64,000 bases of DNA from Mycolicibacterium sp. ND9-15 (lineage in GTDB: Bacteria; Actinomycetota; Actinomycetes; Mycobacteriales; Mycobacteriaceae), in NCBI RefSeq assembly GCF_035918395.1, contig NZ_CP142362.1, positions 2,579,501 to 2,643,500 of the forward strand. Direction: 5' to 3'. Made by a program: the position numbers and the translations under genes. Below, piece by piece: positions 8,002 to 15,013 of this stretch. The notes under the pieces are model-generated. The model searched no databases. It was given only the letters and a program-made list of their open reading frames with translations, and was not told where the DNA came from. How positions within the stretch are numbered: position 1 is the first letter of the stretch; the number at the start of each line of letters is the position of its first letter.

Positions 8002-9158
8002 TCATTTGGGTGATCGCCGGTCTGCTCGGGCTGGCCACCGGCCTACGCATCGGCTGGGCCCTGGTCAACAAGCAGAGCTTGGTGAGCACCGCGATGATCC
8101 TGGCGCTGGCCAGCCTGGCGCTGGTCGCCGCCTTGAACTGGCAGCCGCTGACCCTGCTGGTCGACACGGTGTTGCGGTGGCCCAACATCTCCATCGGTCT
8201 GTCCCAGGTGGCGCTCGTCGGGTGTGCGGCCGGCAGTTGCGTGATGATCACGGCCGCGTCGTCGGTGCGCAGACCCGGGACGATCCGCAAGATCGCCATC
8301 GCGCAGTACGCCGTCGCGGCGGCGATCGCGGTGGTGAGCGTGGTGGCCTTCTTCGGCGTGGGCCGGCAACCCGAGATGTCCCCGCAGGAGTATCTGGGAC
8401 ACAACCTGAATAGCGGCGGTTACTCGCTGCCGTGGCTCCTGCCGCTGCTTTACGTGTTGCTGGCGTTGTCACTGGTGTCGTGGGCCGGTCTACGGTATTC
8501 GAACCGCAGCCGCCGCGGTCGCGCGTTGTTCGTGTTCACCATCGGCATCGTGCTGATCGTGGTGGCTTTCGCGTTCGCCTTCTTGCGCGCTGTCGGTAGG
8601 GGCGGTCCGGTGGGTGTGGGAGCCGCAGCGACGCTTCTGACCTGCGCGATGCTGGTCGTCGCTGCAGGGGCGCTGCTGCCCAGTGTCGAGGACTGGTTCG
8701 GCGCCAGGCGGGAACTCCGGGTCATCCAGCCGATCCTCACCGAGTTGGGTCGAAGGCACCCCGACATCGGGATCGGGGTGCGGCCTCGTGGACCGCTCGT
8801 GTTCCGGGTGGCCGAGCGGATGTCGTTGATCTCTGACGGGCTGTTTCTGGAGGCCACGGCCGCCGAATATAGGCGCAAGCTCCGCGTCGATTCGGCTGGC
8901 GCGGTATCCGGCGACGACCCCGATCTGGATGAGACCGAGCTCGAGTCACCGCCGGTGCCGCCGAAGGAACAGGCGCGCGCGATCGCCGAGTGGATCTATT
9001 CCGGACGTGAGGACGCCTCGGAATCGGAGCGGGTCAGCTTTCCCGGCCTCGGCTGGCTGCGGCAGCCCAGTGAGTACTCGGACCGCGAGTGGATTCTCGA
9101 CATCGCCGAGCAATACCGCGCGCTGATCCGTAACGGTTCAGCGCGTCGAGCCGCGTAG
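7998..9158 (+). CDS. DUF6545 / MAB_1171c-like polytopic membrane protein
   Basis: The 386-residue protein has about seven transmembrane helices in the first 240 residues. A cytosolic C-terminal domain follows (WFGARRELRVIQPILTELG; then RVAERMSLISDGLF), which resembles the DUF6545 region of the MAB_1171c putative transporter family. Genes of this family are commonly neighbours of ImmA peptidases and small XRE-type regulators. The start is a TTG whose last two bases are part of the upstream TGA stop (4-base overlap), which points to tight coupling with the metallopeptidase. Function is unproven; sensor or transporter are both possible. Its end is 51 bases from the end of the convergent espR. 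Confidence 0.75.
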   Translation: MIIWVIAGLLGLATGLRIGWALVNKQSLVSTAMILALASLALVAALNWQPLTLLVDTVLRWPNISIGLSQVALVGCAAGSCVMITAASSVRRPGTIRKIAIAQYAVAAAIAVVSVVAFFGVGRQPEMSPQEYLGHNLNSGGYSLPWLLPLLYVLLALSLVSWAGLRYSNRSRRGRALFVFTIGIVLIVVAFAFAFLRAVGRGGPVGVGAAATLLTCAMLVVAAGALLPSVEDWFGARRELRVIQPILTELGRRHPDIGIGVRPRGPLVFRVAERMSLISDGLFLEATAAEYRRKLRVDSAGAVSGDDPDLDETELESPPVPPKEQARAIAEWIYSGREDASESERVSFPGLGWLRQPSEYSDREWILDIAEQYRALIRNGSARRAA

Positions 9159-9209
9159 CTGATCACACAGGCGTGCTTCGCCAGCTACGGCGGTGCCGAC
9201 CGCGTCGGG

Positions 9210-9608
9210 CTAATCGTCGAGGTGCTCGCGGCGACGCAGCTCATCGACCTTCAGGACGATGTCCTGCTGCGCCTCCGGCGACAATCCGACGGTGCGTGCG
9301 GCAATACGTCGGACGCCCTCGTCACGCATGCCTGCCAGCCAGGTCAGCTCCTTGTCGAGCTTCTCGTAGTACGAGTCGTCCGTAAAGTACGCCGGCTTGA
9401 TCCGGAAGAAGTTGGCAAGAGCGGCCATGGTGGCCGCAGAAGGGTTGGTGCGGTTGCCCGAGCGCAGCTGCGAGAGGTACGGCGCAGACATCGTGACGCC
9501 CTCGGCCTTGAGCGCTGCGATCACCTCCGCAGAGGTGTGGGGGCCGCGTCCCGGCGGGTAGACCGTGTCGAACAGCCGGTTCAGGCGAGCGGCGAACGTC
9601 GTGCTCAT
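9210..9608 (-). CDS. espR: Nucleoid-associated regulator EspR
   Basis: The 132-residue XRE-type DNA-binding protein matches M. tuberculosis EspR (Rv3849) nearly residue for residue in its N-terminal half: MSTTFAARLNRLFDTVYPPG, then SAPYLSQLRSGNRTNPS as the recognition helix and LANFFRI. The C-terminal part (YYEKLDKELTWL...) is the dimerisation region. In M. tuberculosis EspR is a dimeric nucleoid-associated protein that activates the ESX-1-linked espACD operon and many cell-wall genes. The ATG at 9608 has GGAGG nine bases upstream; an earlier in-frame ATG at 9623 (MEVKS) lies before the Shine-Dalgarno and is not favoured. Confidence 0.96.
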   Translation of the reverse strand: MSTTFAARLNRLFDTVYPPGRGPHTSAEVIAALKAEGVTMSAPYLSQLRSGNRTNPSAATMAALANFFRIKPAYFTDDSYYEKLDKELTWLAGMRDEGVRRIAARTVGLSPEAQQDIVLKVDELRRREHLDD

Positions 9609-9913
9609 AGATTTGACCTCCACATGCTTTAGACGAGCGGTGTATATGCGGCGTATTTGCTGATCATGGTAGCGAGTGTCGTGGCCTCAACCAAGTGCAA
9701 ACGGTGGAAAAGTTGATCCACCGCTTCGACGGCCACCGCCTCCAGCGGCGCCGGCGACGGACTCGGCGGGTGCCCGCACCTCCACTTCAAGGTGCGGCGA
9801 AGCAAACAATAGCGGCTCCGTCGAGCAATTTTATGGAAGCGTCAAAAATCGTTTCTCTGGAAAGCTCGCCGAACGTCGCCCGCAACGCCGACTTCGGGTA
9901 TGGGAGCACAAAT
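9609..9913. other. espR upstream intergenic region
   Basis: About 305 bases separate the espR start from the stop of the GDT1-family gene, both on the minus strand. The part near 9780-9910 is AT-richer than its surroundings (AGCAAACAATAG, AATTTTATGG, TCAAAAATCG). No gene, tRNA or convincing terminator was seen. Long AT-rich upstream regions are known for espR in other mycobacteria, where several regulators bind. Confidence 0.5.
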
Positions 9914-10621
9914 CTATGTTTGCCAGTATCGGACGCCCTGACGACACATGGGTTTCCCGATCCTGCGACGCGTGCCCACGGTCCCGTTGCGGATCAGCCA
10001 GGCCGTCGCCGCCAAGACGGCGACCGAAGCGGTGACCGCCACGGCCACCCAGCGAAGCCCGAGCGCGCTGTCCAACAGCAGCCACAGCCCGAAGAGCAGG
10101 AACAGCACACTGGCCAGGCCGTGCAGGAAGCGTTCGGGCAGTCGTTTGTGCATCAGCCTGCCGACCGCGATGGCGGCACCGTCGGCCAGCACCATGCCGG
10201 CGGTCGCGCCGATCCAGACGCCGGCCCAGTTGCGGTCGCTGGCCAGGGCGACGGTCGCGAGCATCGTCTTGTCGCCGAGTTCGGCGAGCACAAACGACGA
10301 GACGATCGCGGGGACGACGAAGCGCGGTTCGGCGATCCGCACCTCTGCACCGTCGTCGCCCCGTTCGCGCCACGTCCACACCGCGAACAGCAGGAACGCG
10401 ACGGCCGCGACGAAGGCGATCGGACGCTCGGGCATCGTCAACCCGAGGAAGTGTCCGATCGTCACCGACAGGCCGTGCACCAGCATTGCGGCGATGCCGA
10501 CCCCGGACAGCACCACCCACCATCGGTGACGCAGCGAGTAGGTAACGGTGATCAGCTGCGACTTGTCGCCGAGTTCGGCGACAAAGACCACGGCGAGACT
10601 GACCAGGATGGCGGTGAGCAT
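9914..10621 (-). CDS. GDT1/TMEM165 (UPF0016) family Mn2+ exporter
   Basis: The 235-residue membrane protein shows the family's duplicated signature, ELGDKS at 16-21 and ELGDKT at 114-119, each at the start of a three-helix half (six TM helices in total). Members such as bacterial MneA and human TMEM165 move Mn2+ (or Ca2+) in exchange for protons; the acidic residues of the two motifs form the cation site. The Mn2+ assignment here is strengthened by the yybP-ykoY manganese riboswitch immediately upstream (10681-10776). The last 25 residues (after about 210) are polar and basic. The ATG at 10621 follows AAAGGG. Confidence 0.93.
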   Translation of the reverse strand: MLTAILVSLAVVFVAELGDKSQLITVTYSLRHRWWVVLSGVGIAAMLVHGLSVTIGHFLGLTMPERPIAFVAAVAFLLFAVWTWRERGDDGAEVRIAEPRFVVPAIVSSFVLAELGDKTMLATVALASDRNWAGVWIGATAGMVLADGAAIAVGRLMHKRLPERFLHGLASVLFLLFGLWLLLDSALGLRWVAVAVTASVAVLAATAWLIRNGTVGTRRRIGKPMCRQGVRYWQT

Positions 10622-10680
10622 TCGGACGACCCTTTCGACGCGTCGCCGACGGGATCGATCTCACGCCCACCGGCTTCGGT

Positions 10681-10776
10681 CGAAGGTCTCGCCCACCACG
10701 CCTCTCACGAGGTGCGGTTCGCCGGCCGGGCTTGCGCCAGTATGTCGACACGACGATTGGGGGCTACTCCCCTTCG
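10681..10776 (-). promoter_or_regulatory. yybP-ykoY manganese riboswitch (aptamer)
   Basis: Read on the minus strand, the conserved blocks occur in order: GGGGAGTAG (10772-10764), GTCGACATACTGG (10750-10738) and GGCGAGACCTTCG (10693-10681). The closing P1 stem pairs CGAAGG (10776-10771) with CCTTCG (10686-10681). These are the hallmark L1 and L3 sequences of the RF00080 Mn2+-sensing riboswitch. It ends 60 bases before the start of the GDT1-family exporter, the classic gene under this switch. The expression platform, translational or transcriptional, is not obvious from inspection. Confidence 0.92.
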
Positions 10777-10884
10777 CTTACCCCACCGACCATAGCCACG
10801 GACATGCGCTCACGCCAGCGCTCCCCGATTTTCGGCTGCCCGAATCCGCCGTTCAGGGGCCCAAATCAAATGGTTCGAAAACCC

Positions 10885-11418
10885 TTATGCCGCAAGAAGC
10901 ATCGCGAGGATCGCGGTGTCCGGGTGGCTGATCGGGTCGACACCGACCCTGCTCACCATCGATGTCACCGTCCCGTCAGCTTCGGCTTCCACCCACGCGG
11001 CACGATGCTCGAGGCCAAGATGGGGAAGGCCGGGCAGTAGGACGCAACCGGATGCGGCACCCGTGCACTCCGGCAGTGACGGCGTGGTCTCCGAGGGCGG
11101 ATGCAGCATCAGCAGGGCCGGCGGCTGGTGCTCGGCGAAATATCCTGGCGGCACCGCTGATTCGCCGACAACGGTGCCTTCGGCGACGACCAGGCCGACG
11201 GTGTTGGGTTCGGGCTCGTCGGGCAACTCTTCACGGGCGCCGAATATCGTTGTCGTCGAGAGCAATCCAGGAAGCGATGCGACCCGGACGGCGACCATCA
11301 GCAACTGCGCCCACTCCTTGGTCGAATCCGGCCAGCGGCCCGAAATCACGAAACCCTTGAGTGAACCGCGCGAATGAAACGGGGCGATCTCGATCGCCCG
11401 GCCGGACTCTCTCTCCAT
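10885..11418 (-). CDS. Conserved mycobacterial protein, Rv3847 homologue
   Basis: The 177-residue protein matches Rv3847 in length (177) and position. Visible stretches include APFHSRGSLKGFVISGRWPD and VAVRVASLPGLLSTTT. A later segment (LPHLGLEHRAAWVEAEADGTVTSMVSR) looks like beta strands. There is no signal peptide, TM segment or known catalytic motif, so its function is unknown. It lies 120 bases downstream of sodX on the same strand and may be co-transcribed with it. In M. tuberculosis the neighbour is sodA; here the neighbouring superoxide dismutase is the nickel enzyme. Confidence 0.78.
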   Translation of the reverse strand: MERESGRAIEIAPFHSRGSLKGFVISGRWPDSTKEWAQLLMVAVRVASLPGLLSTTTIFGAREELPDEPEPNTVGLVVAEGTVVGESAVPPGYFAEHQPPALLMLHPPSETTPSLPECTGAASGCVLLPGLPHLGLEHRAAWVEAEADGTVTSMVSRVGVDPISHPDTAILAMLLAA

Positions 11419-11538
11419 ATCGCCTCCGCGCCATCGGTGTTCGGACGCCGGTCAGGAGCCGGCGATGTCCGACACCCCAGTGGGTCGGTTCGCTCAGAAT
11501 GCGGTAGAACTCTGCTGGCACGCAAGTGGACACGACTG

Positions 11539-11883
11539 CTAACCGCGGCTTTTCGCTCGCGAGGTCCACACCACGCGATACGACCCGGCCGCCGAAATCC
11601 AGCCGAAGTCGTGCGAGTCGGCAGCGCCGGTGGCCCTCGGATTGTCCGAGCGGGCTTCGAAGATGACGTCGCGTCCCGCGCCGTAGACGTCGCCGACCCG
11701 CTTGACGAGCCACCGTGTCGAACGCCGCGGATCCTGGAAGACCCGTAGCTGGCCGCGCCGAATGCGTCCGCCCCGCAGGGCCAATAGCCCATCGCCAGGA
11801 CAGACCGTGGGACGCATCGAGTCGTCGATCACCCGGAACAGTCGCAACCGGCGTCGCGGTGTCTGGTTGCGGGCCACCCGCAA
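11539..11883 (-). CDS. sodX: Nickel SOD maturation signal peptidase-like protease
   Basis: The 114-residue S26-type serine protease has the catalytic Ser in DDSMRPT near residue 22 and the general-base Lys in WLVKRV. It then shows the signal-peptidase-like DNP motif (ARSDNPRAT). Small cytosolic S26 proteins of this kind (SodX) remove the N-terminal propeptide of nickel superoxide dismutase so that its first residue becomes the Ni-binding His. It is divergent from sodN and only 17 bases from it, which supports the assignment. The start is uncertain: TTG at 11883 or GTG at 11877; neither has a strong Shine-Dalgarno. Confidence 0.85.
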   Translation of the reverse strand: MRVARNQTPRRRLRLFRVIDDSMRPTVCPGDGLLALRGGRIRRGQLRVFQDPRRSTRWLVKRVGDVYGAGRDVIFEARSDNPRATGAADSHDFGWISAAGSYRVVWTSRAKSRG

Positions 11884-11900
11884 AGGGTAAGTTAAGACAC

Positions 11901-12323
11901 ATGCTGCATCGACTGTTCACCAACGCGACCCCCGCCCATGCCCATTGTGATCTCTACTGCGGCGTCTATGACCCCGCGCAGGCCAAGATCGAAGCGCTCT
12001 CCTGTTTGAAGACGATCCAGAAGTATCACGACTCCGACGACGAGCATTTCCGCACGCGCTGCATCATCATCAAGGAGCGTCAGGCCGAGGAGGTGAAGCA
12101 TCACCTGATGGTGCTGTGGGCCGACTTCTTCGCCAAGGATCACTTCGAGCAGTTCCCCAACCTGCATCAGCTGTTCTGGGACGGTGTGCACGGCGCCGGT
12201 GAGGTCAAGAAGTCACTCGACGCCGCCGTCGCCGAGAAACTGCTCAAGACCATCGACGAGATCGCCGACATCTTCTGGCAGACCGACAAGGGCAAGCAGA
12301 TGGGTGTCTACCCGCCCGCCTGA
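11901..12323 (+). CDS. sodN: Nickel superoxide dismutase
   Basis: The 140-residue precursor starts with a 14-residue propeptide (MLHRLFTNATPAHA), followed by the Ni-hook HCDLYCGVYDPA. After processing, His1, Cys2 and Cys6 bind nickel and the enzyme dismutates superoxide in the cytosol as a hexamer of four-helix bundles. The remaining sequence (EALSCLKTIQKYHD...RCIIIKERQAEEVKHHLMVLW...DYF-type helices) fits the family. The usual cis-proline at hook position 5 (HCDLPCG) is Tyr here. sodN occupies the place of sodA in M. tuberculosis. The promoter must lie inside or at the start of sodX, since only 17 bases separate the two starts. A strong terminator follows. Confidence 0.96.
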   Translation: MLHRLFTNATPAHAHCDLYCGVYDPAQAKIEALSCLKTIQKYHDSDDEHFRTRCIIIKERQAEEVKHHLMVLWADFFAKDHFEQFPNLHQLFWDGVHGAGEVKKSLDAAVAEKLLKTIDEIADIFWQTDKGKQMGVYPPA

Positions 12324-12340
12324 GAGCCCGTACGCCAAAG

Positions 12341-12374
12341 AGCCGCCGAGTCATCGACCGGCGGCTCCTTTTTT
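12341..12374 (+). terminator. Rho-independent terminator after sodN
   Basis: A perfect 8-bp stem AGCCGCCG/CGGCGGCT (12341-12348, 12359-12366) with a 10-base loop is followed by CCTTTTTT. It lies 18 bases past the sodN stop and could also end the convergent small gene at 12397-12555 less efficiently. Confidence 0.9.
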
Positions 12375-12396
12375 GCCGCGAGAGCGGGCGGCGCTG

Positions 12397-12555
12397 TCAG
12401 AACAGGACGATCACGGCCAGCACGGCCAGCAGCACCAGCGCGATCGCACCGGCCCGCAGAAACGCCATCAACTGGGTGCGGGTATAGGGCGCATTCGCCG
12501 ACGCCTGCCACTCCGTGGGCGGCATCGCCGAACCCGAACCCATCGAAGACGTCAT
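12397..12555 (-). CDS. Small single-pass membrane protein (52 aa)
   Basis: ATG at 12555 to TGA at 12397 encodes 52 residues, beginning MTSSMGSGSAMPPTEW. It ends with one hydrophobic helix (about 33-51, AGAIALVLLAVLAVIVLF) and has no tail behind it. A strong Shine-Dalgarno AGGAGGGG sits a few bases before the ATG, which makes it convincing as a real gene despite its size. The polar Ser/Gly N-terminus contains a TRTQLMAFLR amphipathic stretch before the membrane helix. It is convergent with sodN. No function can be assigned. Confidence 0.75.
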   Translation of the reverse strand: MTSSMGSGSAMPPTEWQASANAPYTRTQLMAFLRAGAIALVLLAVLAVIVLF

Positions 12556-12937
12556 AAACCCCTCCTGACCTGCACGTTTGGCGTCCCCCCGCGGTGAGAT
12601 CTGTCACAACATCGAACTGTGACGCCGATCATAACCTCTGTTGTCCTAGGGAAGAAATCCCGGCGCCCCGGATGGTCGGGGAAGCCGTCGCGACGGGCGC
12701 GCGGGGCCCGGTCGCGGTTAGTACTGCTAGGAATTTCGCTCACCGGCGAGCGGGGCTGTGGATGGGCACGCCCGATTCCTAGGGGCTTATCCACAGCAAT
12801 CTTCAGGAGATATCCAGATTCAGCGGATCATGCCGGGTTTCCCGAGGTTGGTCGCCTGTGGATGGACCTGTGGAATCTGTGGATAGGTCGGAATTGCTGG
12901 CGGCACGAACCGGCCTGCGGCATGTCAGCATTGGCGC
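12556..12937. other. Intergenic region with DnaA-box-like cluster
   Basis: This 380-base region has no clear gene. It contains four 9-mers matching or close to the DnaA box: TGTGGATGG (12757-12765), TTATCCACA, a perfect match (12787-12795), TGTGGATGG (12857-12865) and TGTGGATAG (12878-12886). The stretch around 12630-12760 is AT-richer than its surroundings but shows no convincing promoter. The region is not next to dnaA or dnaN, so it is not the replication origin. Confidence 0.55.
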
Positions 12938-13090
12938 GTGCACGACGCAGCGTTCGCGCAGGCCCGGGACGATCTGCTCGACGTGTTCGCGCGAACTGGA
13001 GCTGGTCCGCCCGTGATCACCGAGGACGGTGGCGCGGATCTGGTCCTACCGGGCGTCGCTACGCTGGTCGAGTGGCCGGCTCCCTGGTGA
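12938..13090 (+). CDS. Possible small ORF (50 aa) upstream of the DUF4328 gene
   Basis: GTG at 12938 to TGA at 13090 would encode 50 residues (VHDAAFAQARDDLLDVFART...; ending VEWPAPW). The amino-acid make-up is balanced, with alternating helix and strand character rather than the Arg/Pro-rich look of shadow frames. The stop is 34 bases before the next start on the same strand. There is no clear Shine-Dalgarno, so it may be a leader ORF or chance. Confidence 0.4.
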   Translation: MHDAAFAQARDDLLDVFARTGAGPPVITEDGGADLVLPGVATLVEWPAPW

Positions 13091-13124
13091 AAAGCGAAAT
13101 GGACCTGCCCGCGCGAGGAGCGAA

Positions 13125-14144
13125 ATGATTCAGGTGTGTGCCCAGTGCGGAACGCGGTGGAATGTGCGCGACCGCCGCCGGAGCTGGTGTCCACGCTGCA
13201 ACGGCACCTTGATGGCGCCGTCGGCGCCGGACGGCGCGAACACCCAGTGGAGCGCGCGCCCGAGCGCCCCCATGAGGTCCGCGACGCCGCTGCCCCCCGG
13301 CTATCGCTGGATTGCGGTGCGCCCTGGCGCTCCGCCCATGCCGCGGCGCCCGCGACGCGTGCTCGGTCCGACGCCTCGTTACGCGGCAATCCCGCGGTGG
13401 GGCCTGATGGACCAGGTCGCCGCGGCCGACCAGCAGCAGGAGGCACCGCGACGAGGACCGTCGGCCGCCATGGTCCATGGCACCCTGCTGCTGGCGATGT
13501 CGGTGTTGGGCGCCGCGGCGCTGATCCATCTGGTCCGCTACGTGCTGCTGATCATCAACCGCTCGGTGTTGCTGAACCCGTGGATAGCCGCTGGAGCAAC
13601 ATGGTTCGGCGTCGCGCTCAGCGTAGTCGCCGCGGTCATGGTGGTGGCCAGCCTGGTCGTGCTGGCCAACTGGCTGATCGCTCGGCGGGCCGCCGCGTAC
13701 TCCTATCGTGGCACGACCGACCCCCGGCCCGGCTGGCTCCTGCAGGTCGGTTGTCTGCTTCCCTTCGTCAACCTGTTCTGGGCGCCGGTGTTCGTCCTGG
13801 AGTTGGCGACGGTCGAGGAGCGGCTCAGTTGGCTGCGTCGTCCGATCGTGGTCTGGTGGCTTGTGTGGGTGGCCAGCTACGCGGTGTCGATCTGGTCGAT
13901 CGCGACGAGCTTCACCCGAGATGCCCAGGGCATCGCCGACAACACGATGACCACGACGGTCGCCTATCTGCTGGCGCTCGCGTCCCTGCTGCTCGCCACG
14001 AAGGTCGTCCTCGGCTTCGAGCGGCACCCGGTCGAGCGGCCGAGCAAGCGCTGGGTGATCGTCCCGGATTACCAGCCGACGGCCGACAACCGACCGGAAT
14101 CCGGCGTTTCGGTTGAGTCTCATGGCCAGAACCCGGCAGCATAG
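13125..14144 (+). CDS. DUF4328 membrane protein with N-terminal zinc ribbon (Rv3843c homologue)
   Basis: The 339-residue protein begins with a zinc-ribbon-like module (CAQCGTRW...CPRCNGTL, Cys pairs at about 5/8 and 23/26) and a Pro/Arg-rich linker. Several TM helices follow (from about residue 115: GTLLLAMSVLGAAALIHLVRYVLLII and others) in the DUF4328 pattern. The polar loop between helices carries GWLLQVGCLLPFVNLFW. The ATG at 13125 is preceded by GAGGAG; longer in-frame starts read as Arg/Ser-rich noise. It precedes glpQ1 by 5 bases, the same order as Rv3843c and Rv3842c. The function is unknown. Confidence 0.82.
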   Translation: MIQVCAQCGTRWNVRDRRRSWCPRCNGTLMAPSAPDGANTQWSARPSAPMRSATPLPPGYRWIAVRPGAPPMPRRPRRVLGPTPRYAAIPRWGLMDQVAAADQQQEAPRRGPSAAMVHGTLLLAMSVLGAAALIHLVRYVLLIINRSVLLNPWIAAGATWFGVALSVVAAVMVVASLVVLANWLIARRAAAYSYRGTTDPRPGWLLQVGCLLPFVNLFWAPVFVLELATVEERLSWLRRPIVVWWLVWVASYAVSIWSIATSFTRDAQGIADNTMTTTVAYLLALASLLLATKVVLGFERHPVERPSKRWVIVPDYQPTADNRPESGVSVESHGQNPAA

Positions 14145-14149
14145 GCCGT

Positions 14150-14968
14150 ATGACTGGCGATGCCGAAGCCGGCCATCCGTTCGTGGTGGCGCACCGCGGC
14201 GCGTCGGCTCACCGTCCAGAGCACACGCTCGGGGCGTACGAGTTGGCGCTGCAGGAGGGTGCCGACGCTGTCGAATGTGACGTGCGGCTGACCCGCGACG
14301 GCCATCTGGTGTGTGTGCACGACCGCAAGGTCGACCGCACGTCGAACGGAACGGGACTCGTCAGTGAGATGACGCTTGCGCAACTCCGCGAGCTGGACTA
14401 CGGCGCGTGGCACCCGAGCCGGAACGACGCTGCCAGACAAGGCGATACGGGCCTGCTGACCCTCGATGACCTGATCACGCTCGTGCTGGACTGGAATCGT
14501 CCGGTCAAACTGTTCATCGAGACCAAGCACCCAGTCCGGTTCGGTGCGCTGGTGGAGAGCAAGGTGCTGGCCGTGCTGCACCGGTTCGGGATCGCCGCAC
14601 CCGCATCGGCGGACCTGTCGCGCGCGGTGGTGATGTCGTTCTCGGCGGCCGCAGTGTGGCGAGTCCGGCGTGCGGCCCCGATGTTGCCGACGGTGCTGCT
14701 CGGCGAGACGTCGCGGTACCTGGGCGGCAGCGCGGCCACGACCGTCGGGGCCACCGCGGTCGGGCCGTCGATCGCGACGCTGCGCGAACATCCCGAGTTG
14801 GTGGACCGCGCGGCCGCTCAAGGCCGCGCGATGTACTGCTGGACCGTCGATCACTTCGAGGACGTGCAGTACTGCCGCGATCTCGGTGTGGCGTGGGTCG
14901 GGACCAACCACCCAGGCCGCACCAAGGACTGGCTGCAGAACGGGTTGGCCGGCGCCGGGCGCGACTAG
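14150..14968 (+). CDS. glpQ1: Glycerophosphodiester phosphodiesterase
   Basis: The 272-residue GDPD-family TIM barrel has AHRGASAHRPEHTLGAYELAL (catalytic His and Arg-Gly, then Glu), then ECDVRLTRDGHLVCVHD with the metal-binding Glu/Asp and the second catalytic His. Further on are FIETKHP and WTVDHFEDV near the C-terminus. It hydrolyses glycerophosphodiesters from deacylated phospholipids to glycerol 3-phosphate and an alcohol. There is no signal peptide, so it acts in the cytosol. It sits 5 bases after the DUF4328 gene, so they are probably co-transcribed, and corresponds to Rv3842c. bfrB, next to it in M. tuberculosis, is absent here. Confidence 0.93.
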   Translation: MTGDAEAGHPFVVAHRGASAHRPEHTLGAYELALQEGADAVECDVRLTRDGHLVCVHDRKVDRTSNGTGLVSEMTLAQLRELDYGAWHPSRNDAARQGDTGLLTLDDLITLVLDWNRPVKLFIETKHPVRFGALVESKVLAVLHRFGIAAPASADLSRAVVMSFSAAAVWRVRRAAPMLPTVLLGETSRYLGGSAATTVGATAVGPSIATLREHPELVDRAAAQGRAMYCWTVDHFEDVQYCRDLGVAWVGTNHPGRTKDWLQNGLAGAGRD

Positions 14969-15013
14969 TTCGCGAAGTGCCGAACGAGTTGTGCGCCGGG
15001 TCGACGCCGTTGC

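Noticed and set aside
12603-12623. GTCACA-N9-TGTGAC inverted repeat as a CRP site
   Set aside because: The half-sites are in the opposite order to the CRP consensus (TGTGA-N6-TCACA) and the spacing is wrong.
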